From assembly GCF_017743995.1 (NCBI RefSeq), contig NZ_JAGHRB010000010.1, positions 157,444-221,443 of the forward strand: 64,000 nt of DNA. The letters run 5' to 3'. Below, in pieces: positions 18,597-27,157 of this stretch (its first letter is position 1; each line of letters opens with the position of its first letter). The notes under the pieces were generated by a model. The model had not been told where the DNA came from, searched no databases, and saw only the letters and a list, made by a program, of their open reading frames with translations. The position numbers were made by a program, and so were the translations under genes. This stretch comes from Ruegeria sp. R13_0 (GTDB lineage: Bacteria > Pseudomonadota > Alphaproteobacteria > Rhodobacterales > Rhodobacteraceae).

Positions 18597-19823
18597 ATGA
18601 CGTTCTGGGTCATTTCATGTCTGATCGCGCTGCTGGTCGCAGGGTTCCTCGGCTACACGCTTTTACGCGGCCGCCGCGCGGACGAACCAACCGCAGCCTA
18701 CGATCTGCGCGTCTACCGCGAACAACTGGCCGGTGTTGACCGTGATCTGGCCCGTGGAGTCATTGGCGAAGCCGATGCCGAGAGGGTCCGTACCGAGATC
18801 TCACGCCGCATTCTGGCAGCGGACGCCCAGATGCAGGGCGACCGGGCAACCTCTGGCCCGTCGCGCGGGGTTTCCGTCGTCAGCATCGCGATCGTAATGC
18901 TGATCGTGATCGGTGGCGCGCTGGCGATGTATTACCGAACCGGTGCCGTCGGCCTGCCCGATCAACCCCTGACCGCAAGGCTGGCATTGGCCGAGGAGGT
19001 CCGGACAAACCGCCCGGCGCAAGAAGCGGCCGAAGCCCTTGCCACTCCGCCGCAGCCGCGACAACTGGAAGAAAGCTACGCGACGCTGCTCCAGCAACTG
19101 CGCGACACAGTGGCGGCGCGACCGAACGACCTGCAAGGGCATATCCTGCTGACACAGCACGAAGCCAATGCGGGGAACTTCAAGGCCGCTTATGCCGCGC
19201 AGCAACGTGTTATTGAGCTGTCAGTTCAGGCGGCAACGGCCGATGATTACTCAGATCTGGCCGAAAAGATGATCCTTGCGGCAGGCGGTTATATCTCGCC
19301 CGAGGCCGAGCAAGTTCTGGCCGCCGCGCTTGAGCGTGATCCCCGGCATGGCCCGGCGCGCTACTATTGGGGGCAAATGCTGGCCCAGACCGGGCGCCCC
19401 GACCTTGCCTATCGTGTCTGGGTCGACACCGCGCGGGATGCGCCGGCGGGCGCACCCTGGGGTGATGCTATTCGCGCCCAGTTGGATGAGCTTGCCTTCC
19501 GCGCGGGGGTTTTCAACGGCCCCGACCCCAGCGCATTGGGCCAGCCCGGCCCAAGTCAGGAGGATGTCGCCGCCGCAGCCGAGATGACCCCGGAAGAACG
19601 GCAAGAGATGATTCAGGGTATGGTCGACCGTCTGTCTGATCGCCTGGCGACCGAGGGTGGCCCTCCTCAGGACTGGGCGCGCCTGATCGCGGCGCTTGGC
19701 GTTTTGGGTCAGGCCCAGCGTGCAATAGATATCCGCGACGAAGCCGAGATCCTCTTTGCCGACAACCCCGAGGCGCTTGAGATGATCGACGCCGCCGCCC
19801 TGCAAGCCGGAATTGCCCAATGA
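18597..19823 (+). CDS. ccmI: c-type cytochrome biogenesis protein CcmI
   Basis: A 408-residue inner-membrane component of system I cytochrome c maturation, handing apocytochrome to CcmF/H. The first helix (about 4-22, FWVISCLIALLVAGFLGYTLL) and the second (about 96-115) flank the cytoplasmic leucine-zipper-like loop with DLRVYREQLAGVDRDLARGVI. A periplasmic TPR domain follows (DLQGHILLTQHEANAGNF, RYYWGQMLAQTGRPDLA). CAGGAGAG precedes the ATG at 18597. The stop overlaps ruvX by four bases. Confidence 0.92.
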   Translation: MTFWVISCLIALLVAGFLGYTLLRGRRADEPTAAYDLRVYREQLAGVDRDLARGVIGEADAERVRTEISRRILAADAQMQGDRATSGPSRGVSVVSIAIVMLIVIGGALAMYYRTGAVGLPDQPLTARLALAEEVRTNRPAQEAAEALATPPQPRQLEESYATLLQQLRDTVAARPNDLQGHILLTQHEANAGNFKAAYAAQQRVIELSVQAATADDYSDLAEKMILAAGGYISPEAEQVLAAALERDPRHGPARYYWGQMLAQTGRPDLAYRVWVDTARDAPAGAPWGDAIRAQLDELAFRAGVFNGPDPSALGQPGPSQEDVAAAAEMTPEERQEMIQGMVDRLSDRLATEGGPPQDWARLIAALGVLGQAQRAIDIRDEAEILFADNPEALEMIDAAALQAGIAQ

Positions 19824-20284
19824 TCCATGACGATTTTGAGGACTTCGCCGCGGCTCTGTCGCCGATGACGGCGCTGATGGGGCTGGATCTGGGTGAAAAG
19901 ACCATCGGCGTGGCGGTTTCGGACCGGATGCGCGGGGTGGCCAGCCCTCTGGAGACCGTGCGCCGCAAGAAATTCACCGTCGATTCCGCACGCTTGCTTG
20001 AGTTGATCAAGGATCGTGAGATCGGTGGCGTCATCCTCGGGCTGCCGAAAAACATGGACGGAACCGAAGGACCCCGTTGCCAATCCACCCGTGCTTTTGC
20101 CCGCAACCTGACCCGCCTGACCGACTGCCCCATCGGCTTCTGGGACGAGCGTCTGAGCACAGTTGCGGCAGAAAAGGCACTTTTAGAGGCGGATACGACA
20201 CGAAAACGTCGCGGACAGGTTATTGATCACGTTGCAGCAGGGTATATCTTGCAAGGAGCGTTGGACAGGCTGCGCTTTTTGTAA
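19820..20284 (+). CDS. ruvX: Putative Holliday junction resolvase / pre-16S rRNA nuclease
   Basis: A 154-residue RNase H-fold nuclease of the YqgF/RuvX family. The first strand MGLDLGEKTIGVAVSD (about 20-35) carries the catalytic Asp, GGVILGLPKNMDGTEG the second motif, and FWDERLSTVAAE plus VIDHVAAGYILQG the last acidic residues. YqgF is required for 16S rRNA 5'-end maturation and has been proposed as a junction resolvase. The gene overlaps ccmI (ATGA). Confidence 0.92.
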   Translation: MIHDDFEDFAAALSPMTALMGLDLGEKTIGVAVSDRMRGVASPLETVRRKKFTVDSARLLELIKDREIGGVILGLPKNMDGTEGPRCQSTRAFARNLTRLTDCPIGFWDERLSTVAAEKALLEADTTRKRRGQVIDHVAAGYILQGALDRLRFL

Positions 20285-20301
20285 CGGGTCGGAGACGACG
20301 G

Positions 20302-20532
20302 ATGACGAACATGGTTTGGAAGCGGGACGAGGTCGAAAGCCCTTGTGTACGGATTTGTGTTGTCCACCCGACGGAACAGATTTGCACCGGCTGTTACCGT
20401 ACCCTTGATGAGATCGCGCGCTGGTCCCGCATGGACAGCAGCGAACGTGCCGAAGTCATGGAGGCTCTGCCCGCCCGCAAACCGCGCCTCGCCAAACGAC
20501 GCGGCGGACGGGCCGCTCGCCTCAAAAGCTGA
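20302..20532 (+). CDS. DUF1289 domain protein
   Basis: A 76-residue protein with the DUF1289 signature: SPCVRICVVHPTEQICTGCYRTLDEIARWS, in which four spaced cysteines suggest a small metal or Fe-S site, followed by a basic C-terminal tail (PRLAKRRGGRAARLK). It follows ruvX after 17 bases in the same direction. Function is unknown for the family. Confidence 0.88.
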   Translation: MTNMVWKRDEVESPCVRICVVHPTEQICTGCYRTLDEIARWSRMDSSERAEVMEALPARKPRLAKRRGGRAARLKS

Positions 20533-20536
20533 CCGC

Positions 20537-20740
20537 TCAGTCCACCGGGCTGGTTCCATCCTTTGCTTTGCCAAGCCCGCCCGTCTGTCGGGTCGCAAGC
20601 TCATCCTTGAACAGGTCTGAGTATTCGGACCGGCTGGTTCTTGGATGTTTCGTAGGCCGTTCCATCGTGGTGTCGACAGTCACGGGTTGCACTTGATCGC
20701 GCAGCTTGGAAAAGCGTCGTAGAAGGCTATTGAAGGACAT
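20537..20740 (-). CDS. Small basic hypothetical protein
   Basis: A 67-residue soluble protein of unknown function, starting MSFNSLLRRFSKLRDQVQPV and rich in Lys, Arg, Thr and Asp. AAGGA lies about ten bases before the ATG. It is convergent with the DUF1289 gene, with four bases between the stops. No motif is recognisable; it may be a lineage-specific roseobacter protein. Confidence 0.5.
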   Translation of the reverse strand: MSFNSLLRRFSKLRDQVQPVTVDTTMERPTKHPRTSRSEYSDLFKDELATRQTGGLGKAKDGTSPVD

Positions 20741-21053
20741 GAAGGACCATTCCTTAAGTGTGCCTGCTGCGGGCCGGACGCACGCCTCGAAAAAATGCGA
20801 GGCGAAAGCCGGTTCCGTGAGTGAGTGGCGACCCGCAGCGGCACGGTCTGGCTAAAGAGTTTTCAGCCGGAACGACGATGAAAACGCCCTCCGTTGTATA
20901 TTCATTGACTCAGCAATCAATAAACTTATCGCAAAGTGACCTTACGTCATTTTTTGCGAAAGGCCGGGTTTCGAAGCCATCAAGTCTCGAAACGGGCAGA
21001 TGAGGGCGTGGTCCGCTGGGGAAATACGGGGGAACCGTTTCCCCACCGAGACA
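20741..21053. other. Gene-free intergenic stretch with nested inverted repeats
   Basis: 313 bases without a credible gene. An exact CTGCGGG/CCCGCAG pair (20767-20773 with 20832-20838) encloses a hairpin CGCCTCG/CGAGGCG (20783-20789 with 20798-20804). Further right (about 20880-20960) the DNA is AT-rich and promoter-like. The structured part precedes the small gene ending at 20537 and could be its 5' leader or a small RNA. Confidence 0.4.
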
Positions 21054-21839
21054 TCAGCGTGTTTCGATCCACTCCGCGACGCCGTTGGCGCATTCGGGGC
21101 GGAAATAGGCAATCATCCGTCCATCCGGGCCCGCGGTCGCCCCATCAGACCATGGCGCAACACCATGCAGGCAATGGCGGTGCAGCAAATAGGCTTCGCC
21201 GGGTTTGGCAGGCAATTCGATCCTTGGGCAGGTCTCGAACACTTCGCGACGAGTCGCTTGATAAATGTCGGTGATATCGACTTGGCTCAGATCGGTTTGG
21301 GACTGATCCGCAAAAGCCGCCCTGAAGGCTTTGCCCATGGGGATGTGACTACCTTCCCACAGCACCATGGGCGAGGCATCGGGGCTGGCATCCGTTAAAG
21401 GAATGCCCAAAATCCACGCATGCGGTTCATCCACGCGACGGCGGCGATCCGGGCCCATAGGCCGCAACCCGTCCACATGGGCCGCGTCGCGATTGCGCCG
21501 GTAGCGCCCGGCGGCCTCGCTTTCACCCTTCCGAGGGCGAGGATAACCCGGATAGATGATCGACACTTGCCCCGGATGCAGCGGCAAGCTGCCCAGATGA
21601 GAAGCGATGAAATCCATAGCCATCCCGGACAGCGGTATTGACGACCCAACCTGCCCCAATTCATCATTGGGCAACGCATCGACGCCAATGAACCACGTGC
21701 CTTCACAATCCAGCCATTCGGCATGCTCCGGTGCCGTGACCGACTGCCGAGCGGCGGGCAAAACTTGCCCAACCCATTCCGCGAGAGCCGGATCAAACGG
21801 GAATTTGACCCAGCCCTTTTCCCAGAATTCCTCTACCAT
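21054..21839 (-). CDS. Phytanoyl-CoA dioxygenase (PhyH) family protein
   Basis: A 261-residue Fe(II)/2-oxoglutarate oxygenase-like protein. The iron ligands appear as HVDG (about residue 120) and the distal His in LLHRHCLHGVAPW (about 220), followed by an Arg in GRMIAYFRPE for the 2-oxoglutarate carboxylate. The N-terminal WEKGWVKFPFD segment is typical. The start overlaps the exporter gene upstream by seven bases, so the two are probably co-transcribed. The substrate is unknown. Confidence 0.8.
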   Translation of the reverse strand: MVEEFWEKGWVKFPFDPALAEWVGQVLPAARQSVTAPEHAEWLDCEGTWFIGVDALPNDELGQVGSSIPLSGMAMDFIASHLGSLPLHPGQVSIIYPGYPRPRKGESEAAGRYRRNRDAAHVDGLRPMGPDRRRRVDEPHAWILGIPLTDASPDASPMVLWEGSHIPMGKAFRAAFADQSQTDLSQVDITDIYQATRREVFETCPRIELPAKPGEAYLLHRHCLHGVAPWSDGATAGPDGRMIAYFRPECANGVAEWIETR

Positions 21840-22657
21840 CCCAAAGCCTTCCGCAGCATATTCAAAGCGACCAGTGTCAGGAAAAGCGCAAAGACGCGTT
21901 TAAGTGGCTTAGGGTCCATCGCATGGGCCAGTTTCACGCCCCACGGGGCCGTAATCATCGTCATGGCAACCACAAGCCCGAAGGCCACAAGGTTCACGGC
22001 CCCGATCGTCAGCGGAGGCCTGTGTTCAGGGGCGATCTCCAGAAACAGAAAGCCTAGCACCGAGGGCACGGCGATGATCACGCCGAACCCTGCGGCCGTT
22101 GCTACGGCGCGGTGGATGGGCGTGTTGTAAAGGCTCATGAGGGGGACGCCGAAACTGCCGCCCCCGATCCCCATCAGCACCGACAGGAAGCCCACGGATG
22201 GGGACAGAACCGCGCGCTTGATCCCCTTGGGCATCACATCCCCCAAGCGCCATTCCGAACGGCCAAAACCCAGATACGCACCAATCACCATGCCCAGAAC
22301 GCCGAACAGCGCCTGCAAGGCCTCAGTCCGAAGGGCCGAGGCGACCAGCACGCCCACAACCGCCCCCACGACAATACCCGGCCCCCAGCTGCGCAGGATC
22401 TCCCAATCCACCGCGCCTTTCTTGTTATGGGCCAACACAGACCGGATCGAGGTCACGATGATCGTTGCCAGCGAGGTCGCCAGACACAGCTGCATCAACT
22501 GCGGCCCGCCATATCCAAGCGTTTGGAACGCATAGAAAAACGCAGGCACAAGCACGATGCCTCCGCCAACGCCAAGCAGCCCCGCCAGAACGCCCGCAAG
22601 TGCGCCAATTACAAGCAAAAGGCCCAGCATCTGGGCCAGCAACATCGTCTCGGGCAT
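21833..22657 (-). CDS. TauE/SafE family sulfite/organosulfur exporter
   Basis: A 274-residue polytopic inner-membrane protein with about eight helices. It has the repeated family motif GLLGVGGGIVLVPAFFYAF (about 28-46) and its second-half echo VLMGIGGGSFGVPLMSLYNTP (about 160-180). Family members export sulfite, sulfoacetate or related anions during organosulfur catabolism, but no sulfonate genes flank it here. It lies between dusA and the dioxygenase gene, all minus strand. Confidence 0.88.
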   Translation of the reverse strand: MPETMLLAQMLGLLLVIGALAGVLAGLLGVGGGIVLVPAFFYAFQTLGYGGPQLMQLCLATSLATIIVTSIRSVLAHNKKGAVDWEILRSWGPGIVVGAVVGVLVASALRTEALQALFGVLGMVIGAYLGFGRSEWRLGDVMPKGIKRAVLSPSVGFLSVLMGIGGGSFGVPLMSLYNTPIHRAVATAAGFGVIIAVPSVLGFLFLEIAPEHRPPLTIGAVNLVAFGLVVAMTMITAPWGVKLAHAMDPKPLKRVFALFLTLVALNMLRKALGW

Positions 22658-22695
22658 CTTCCCCCCAAACCGGTCAGAGACCGGGCTTCATTCGT

Positions 22696-23703
22696 TCAAA
22701 CCTCGGCCAGAGGCGCCACGTGACCGAGCGCCTTCAGCATCACTTCGGGCCCTGCCCCATCCTGCACCGCCCCTTCCGACAGCGCGCGCCGCCAGGCCCG
22801 TGCGCCGGGGCGACCGGCAAAGAGGCCTAGCATATGCCGCGTGATCTGGTGCAAACGCCCTCCGTTGACAAGGTGCTGCTCGATATAGGGCACCATTTGC
22901 CGGGCCACTTCGATCGGGTCCCGAGCGTTGCCGCTCTGGTAAATTCGCATATCCGCTTCGGAGAGGATGTCAGAAGGCTGATGATAGGCCGCCCGTCCAA
23001 TCATCACCCCGTCCAGCCCGGCCTCCAGATGCGTCTGCGCCTCGTCCAACGAGGTAATGCCGCCATTGATCGAAATGTGAAGATCCGCGAAATCAGCCTT
23101 CATCTGATGAACGAGGTCATAGTCGAGCGGAGGGATATCGCGGTTCTCTTTCGGGCTGAGCCCCTGTAGCCACGCCTTGCGCGCGTGGATCGTCACCCGT
23201 CGGCACCCGGCCTGCTGTATCTTGTCCAGAAAGTCCGGCAGCACGTCGCGCGGTTCCTGATCGTCCACGCCAATCCGGCATTTGACGGTCACATCGACCG
23301 AGACGGCCTCACCCATGGCGGCCACGCAATCGGCAACCCGCGCAGGGTCTTTCATCAACACAGCCCCAAACGTGCCCGATTGCACCCGGTCCGAGGGGCA
23401 GCCACAATTCAGGTTGATCTCATCATACCCGGCCTCGGCCCCTAGCCGGGCCGCCTGCGCCAGTTCCTCGGGGTCCGAGCCACCTAGCTGCAGCGCAACA
23501 GGATGTTCCTGCGGACTGTAGTCCAACAGATGCAGCGCCCCACCCCGCACCAGCGCGGGCGCGGTGACCATCTCGGTGTAAAGCAGCGTCTGCTCACTTA
23601 GTAGCCGATGCAGAAACCGACAATGGCGGTCGGTCCAGTCCATCATGGGGGCCACGCTCAAACGCGCTGCTCGGTCCAAGTTATTCACGTTTTTCTCTGT
23701 CAC
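22696..23703 (-). CDS. dusA: tRNA-dihydrouridine synthase A
   Basis: A 335-residue FMN enzyme reducing uridines 20/20a of the tRNA D-loop. LSVAPMMDWTDRHCRFLHR opens the barrel. The catalytic Cys is in NLNCGCPSDRVQSGTFGAVLM, and SINGGITSLDEAQTHL and GVMIGRAAYHQP form the FMN phosphate site. The upstream reading frame is much longer but not conserved; a GTG at 23703 gives the usual length. A second GTG at 23688 is possible, and no strong ribosome site decides between them. Confidence 0.9.
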   Translation of the reverse strand: MTEKNVNNLDRAARLSVAPMMDWTDRHCRFLHRLLSEQTLLYTEMVTAPALVRGGALHLLDYSPQEHPVALQLGGSDPEELAQAARLGAEAGYDEINLNCGCPSDRVQSGTFGAVLMKDPARVADCVAAMGEAVSVDVTVKCRIGVDDQEPRDVLPDFLDKIQQAGCRRVTIHARKAWLQGLSPKENRDIPPLDYDLVHQMKADFADLHISINGGITSLDEAQTHLEAGLDGVMIGRAAYHQPSDILSEADMRIYQSGNARDPIEVARQMVPYIEQHLVNGGRLHQITRHMLGLFAGRPGARAWRRALSEGAVQDGAGPEVMLKALGHVAPLAEV

Positions 23704-23894
23704 CTGACAAATCCCGGTCTGTGCCTGCGTGTGGCTATCACAGCAGAACGGCAAACTTGAGTCACATTTTGCGGCCCGAAGCCTCCTATTCGCTTGCGCG
23801 CTGAACAGGTTGTGCGTTTCATACGACCAAAAGCGGCGACGCGACACAGGTGCTTGAGAGAAACACAAGCCAAAACAACAGGAAGGACCCGGCC

Positions 23895-25907
23895 ATGAAC
23901 AGTGTAGAGGTGATCGAAACCGTCTGGATTCCGATGCCCGACGGCACGCAATTGGCCGCGCGTCTGTGGTTGCCACCCAATGCGCACGAGACTCCGGTAC
24001 CCTGCCTGTTGGAATACATCCCTTATCGTCGCCGGGATCGCACGCGCCTGCGCGATGAAACCATGCATCCGCGCTTTGCCGAGGCGGGCTATGCCTCGAT
24101 CCGGGTGGATATTCGCGGCAACGGTGATAGCGGTGGGCTGGCCGAGGATGAATACTCGCACCAGGAAACGCAGGACGGCGTTGATATCATCGCGTGGCTG
24201 GCAGACCAGCCGTGGTGCGACGGCAATGTCGGTATGTTTGGCAAAAGCTGGGGGGCCTACAACTCGTTTCAAGTCGCCGCCAAACGCCCACCCGCGCTGA
24301 AAGCCATCGCGCCGGTGATGGGCTGCGACGACCGCTGGCGCGAAGACATACATTTCTACGGAGGCGTCCTAGCCGGCGACAATTTCTGGTGGGGCTCGAT
24401 CATGCAATTGCTGAACGCCTTCCCCCCGGACCCCGAGATCGTAGGCGAGGACAAGTGGCGCGACCTCTGGCGTGAACGGCTTGAGGCGATGGAGTTCTGG
24501 CCCGCCATGTGGCTGGAACATCAAACCCATGACGAGATGTGGCGACGCGGCTCGATCTGCGAGGACTATGACGCCATCAACGTGCCCGTTTACTATTTCG
24601 GCGGCTGGGCCGACCTGTATCGCGACACGCCGTTCCGGATCTCGCAACACCTGAACGTGCCGGTCAAGGTGATGATGGGCCCGTGGTCGCATCTCTACCC
24701 GCATGAGGGTAAGCCCACCCCTCAGGTCGATTTCATCGTCGAGGTGCTGCGATTCTGGGACTATTGGCTGAAGGGGATCGACACCGGGATCATGGATGAG
24801 CCACCGCTGCACCTGTACATGATGGACAGCATGCGCCCCGCTGGAACGCAACCGCACCGCCCCGGGCGCTGGGTCGAGGAACCCAGTTGGCCCTCGCCCA
24901 ATGTGTCGAACGAAACCTATTGGCTGAACGCGGGGTCGCTGGACGCACAGGCGCAAACAGGCGCACCGATGCAGATCACCTCGCCGCAGACGTTCGGCTC
25001 GGCCGGCGGGGTCATGTGTTCTTTCGGTATTCCTGGCGATTTGCCTCTGGATTGTCGGATCGACGCCGCTGGGGCGATGGTGTTCCGCAGTGACAGGCTG
25101 GAGTCATCGGTGGACATTCTGGGCCAACCAGAACTCGCGCTACGGGTCAGTGTCGACCAGCCTCAGGCCTTTGTCGCAGCCCTGCTGATTGATGAGGCCC
25201 CCGACGGCGCGCAGACCCTGATCTCGCGCGGGTTCTTCAACCTGATGCACCGCGACAGTGACACAGAACCAACCGCGGTCGTGCCCGGAGAAGAGATGGA
25301 GATCTCGATCCAGCTACACGCCATCGGCTACAACGTTCCTGTCGGTCACCGGATCATGGTGCAGCTTGCGACCGCCTATTGGCCCATCTTGTGGCCCGCC
25401 CCGAATCCGGTTTGCGCGACTGTCGTACCCGGCTCCTCGGCCTTGTCGTTGCCCGTTCGCACCAATGCACCAGACGCGTCGGCGCCTCGGGACCTTCCGG
25501 TTCCGGCCCCGGGTTCGGTGCTCGAGACCTCGACCAGAGGTCAGGGCGGGTCCGAGACGACGCTGACACGGGACGCCCACACCGGCAGGCTGACGGAGCG
25601 TGTCTTCATCGGTGGCGGCGTCATGGGCCCTTCAGCGAAAAAGGTGCTGGAAACAGGAACCGAGATTTCCGACACGTCCGAGCGGATCTACTCCATCCTG
25701 CCCGATGATCCCCTATCCGCGATTGCGACCATGCGGCAGGAAACCCGCTTTGAGCGTGGAGACTGGGATGCACGTATCAAGACCTGGTCTCAGCAGACGG
25801 CCACGGCGACCGATTTCGTGTTGAACGCCACAGTCGAATGCTGGGACGGAGACACGCTGTTCTTCAAAACGGAATGGAATCACGTGATCCCGCGCAACGG
25901 CATGTAG
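23895..25907 (+). CDS. CocE/NonD family (peptidase S15-like) hydrolase
   Basis: A 670-residue serine hydrolase of the Xaa-Pro dipeptidyl-peptidase/cocaine-esterase family. The N-terminal alpha/beta-hydrolase domain has VRVDIRGNGDSGG-type sequence (seen as RVDIRGNGDSGG) and the nucleophile elbow GKSWGAY (Ser about 118). Candidate Asp and His are in GWADLYRD (about 240) and GPWSHLYPHEG (about 265). The C-terminal jelly-roll (about 400-670) contains GHRIMVQLATAYWPI. Natural substrates are unclear. GGAAGG precedes the ATG at 23895. It is divergent from dusA. Confidence 0.88.
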   Translation: MNSVEVIETVWIPMPDGTQLAARLWLPPNAHETPVPCLLEYIPYRRRDRTRLRDETMHPRFAEAGYASIRVDIRGNGDSGGLAEDEYSHQETQDGVDIIAWLADQPWCDGNVGMFGKSWGAYNSFQVAAKRPPALKAIAPVMGCDDRWREDIHFYGGVLAGDNFWWGSIMQLLNAFPPDPEIVGEDKWRDLWRERLEAMEFWPAMWLEHQTHDEMWRRGSICEDYDAINVPVYYFGGWADLYRDTPFRISQHLNVPVKVMMGPWSHLYPHEGKPTPQVDFIVEVLRFWDYWLKGIDTGIMDEPPLHLYMMDSMRPAGTQPHRPGRWVEEPSWPSPNVSNETYWLNAGSLDAQAQTGAPMQITSPQTFGSAGGVMCSFGIPGDLPLDCRIDAAGAMVFRSDRLESSVDILGQPELALRVSVDQPQAFVAALLIDEAPDGAQTLISRGFFNLMHRDSDTEPTAVVPGEEMEISIQLHAIGYNVPVGHRIMVQLATAYWPILWPAPNPVCATVVPGSSALSLPVRTNAPDASAPRDLPVPAPGSVLETSTRGQGGSETTLTRDAHTGRLTERVFIGGGVMGPSAKKVLETGTEISDTSERIYSILPDDPLSAIATMRQETRFERGDWDARIKTWSQQTATATDFVLNATVECWDGDTLFFKTEWNHVIPRNGM

Positions 25908-25939
25908 GCGCGGGTTTGTCCGCCGTACGGCCTTGAACA

Positions 25940-26551
25940 CTACGCAGTGTCCGGGCCGTATCTGCGCATCATCATCTCGACGCTGTTGTTGATCGTGTCC
26001 GCCATTTCCTGATGGCTGAGAACCGTGCCCGAAAACAACAGCGGCCAGAACGCCCGCGCCTTGATCAGGCCGATGAATTCGCGCCCGGCCTGTTCGGGGT
26101 CGTCGATCTGCAATTGCCCGTCCGCAGCGGCCTCGCGCAGCATGTCGATGAATGAGGCCGTCTTGTCCAGCTTGCCCTGCGCTTGTTCAGCCAAGGTCGG
26201 GTTGCGCAGGATTTCGCTGATCACCATGCGGGACATGGCCATCACATCCGGCAGCATCAGAATCCGCCCCTCGGCCCAGGCCAGCTCGGTCAGTTGTTCG
26301 CGAACATCGCGCCCTTTTTCGTACCTGATCTCCAGCACTTCCGCAAAGCGACTGGACAGTTCCGTCACGATTGAGCGGAACAGATTTTCCTTGCTTTCAA
26401 AATACTTATAAAGCGTCCGCTTGGACACCTCGGCCTGGCGCGAAATACGATCCATGCTGGCCGCCGCGAACCCCTTTTCCTGGAATTCGGCCACCGCAGC
26501 TTCGATGATCTGTGCATATTTGGACGCATTGGGCGCGCTGATCTCATTCAT
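25940..26551 (-). CDS. TetR family transcriptional regulator
   Basis: A 203-residue repressor. The N-terminal helix-turn-helix runs from IIEAAVAEFQEKGFAAASMDRISRQAEVSKRTLYKYFESKENLF (about 13-57, interrupted by no gaps). The rest is the helical ligand-binding domain with a C-terminal TetR_C-like segment. It is transcribed divergently from the molybdenum hydroxylase genes, and the shared 138-base promoter region holds two identical GTAAAC-N6-GTTTAC palindromes plus a third inverted repeat. It therefore most likely controls that operon and itself. The ATG at 26551 was preferred over a TTG 12 codons upstream. Confidence 0.88.
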   Translation of the reverse strand: MNEISAPNASKYAQIIEAAVAEFQEKGFAAASMDRISRQAEVSKRTLYKYFESKENLFRSIVTELSSRFAEVLEIRYEKGRDVREQLTELAWAEGRILMLPDVMAMSRMVISEILRNPTLAEQAQGKLDKTASFIDMLREAAADGQLQIDDPEQAGREFIGLIKARAFWPLLFSGTVLSHQEMADTINNSVEMMMRRYGPDTA

Positions 26552-26569
26552 GTCATTGCTATAAACCCA

Positions 26570-26587
26570 TTGACCGCGCCCGGTCAA
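26570..26587. promoter_or_regulatory. Inverted repeat next to the tetR start
   Basis: TTGACCG-CGCC-CGGTCAA is a perfect 7-bp inverted repeat, 18 bases before the tetR start codon. It could be an operator or overlap a -35 element. It differs in sequence from the GTAAAC palindromes beside it. Confidence 0.45.
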
Positions 26588-26594
26588 ACACCAG

Positions 26595-26612
26595 GTAAAC
26601 GCAGGAGTTTAC
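26595..26612. promoter_or_regulatory. TetR operator candidate, copy 1
   Basis: GTAAAC-N6-GTTTAC, an exact inverted repeat whose arms are identical to those of copy 2, 41 bases to the right. Lies between the divergent tetR and molybdenum hydroxylase genes. Confidence 0.65.
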
Positions 26613-26635
26613 AGGCGCGACTTTCTGTGCCACAT

Positions 26636-26653
26636 GTAAACCCGCCAGTTTAC
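26636..26653. promoter_or_regulatory. TetR operator candidate, copy 2
   Basis: Second GTAAAC-N6-GTTTAC palindrome, 36 bases before the iron-sulfur subunit start codon. The 41-base spacing from copy 1 is close to four helical turns, so two dimers would bind the same face. Confidence 0.65.
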
Positions 26654-26689
26654 CGACTCAGGTAGCAAGCCAACACGGAGTGTCCCCTC

Positions 26690-27154
26690 ATGGCCATCAA
26701 TCTGAAACTGAACGGCGAGACGCATACTGTCGACGCCGAGCCCGGCACGCCCCTGCTCTGGGTGATCCGGGATGAGCTGAAGCTCACCGGAACCAAATTC
26801 GGCTGCGGTGTCGCGTCTTGCGGCGCCTGCACCGTACATCTGAATGGCGAGCCCGTCCGCTCGTGTCAGACCTATATCGAAGACGTCGAAGACGCCGAGA
26901 TCACCACAATCGAAGCCGTCGGTGAGGACAAGATCGGCGCAGCTGTCCAACAGGCCTGGGTCGAACTGGACGTGGTTCAGTGCGGCTACTGCCAGTCGGG
27001 TCAAGTAATGTCAGCCGTTGGCCTGCTGGCTGAGAACCCCAAGCCCAGCGCAGAAGAGATCGACGCGTACATGTACGGCAACGCCTGCCGCTGTGCCACC
27101 TATCAACGTATCCGCGCCGGCATCCAGCGCGCATCTGAAATTCTGGAGGCCTGA
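26690..27154 (+). CDS. iorA: Molybdenum hydroxylase 2Fe-2S subunit (isoquinoline 1-oxidoreductase alpha-like)
   Basis: A 154-residue electron-transfer subunit. The plant-type cluster is bound by cysteines in FGCGVASCGACTVHLNG and a following Cys (residues about 39-60). The second cluster is bound by CGYCQSGQ and CRCATYQRI (about 101-142). The architecture is that of IorA/CoxS-type small subunits. It lies three bases before the large subunit gene. The symbol is by similarity only; the substrate is not known to be isoquinoline. Confidence 0.85.
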   Translation: MAINLKLNGETHTVDAEPGTPLLWVIRDELKLTGTKFGCGVASCGACTVHLNGEPVRSCQTYIEDVEDAEITTIEAVGEDKIGAAVQQAWVELDVVQCGYCQSGQVMSAVGLLAENPKPSAEEIDAYMYGNACRCATYQRIRAGIQRASEILEA

Positions 27155-27157
27155 TCC

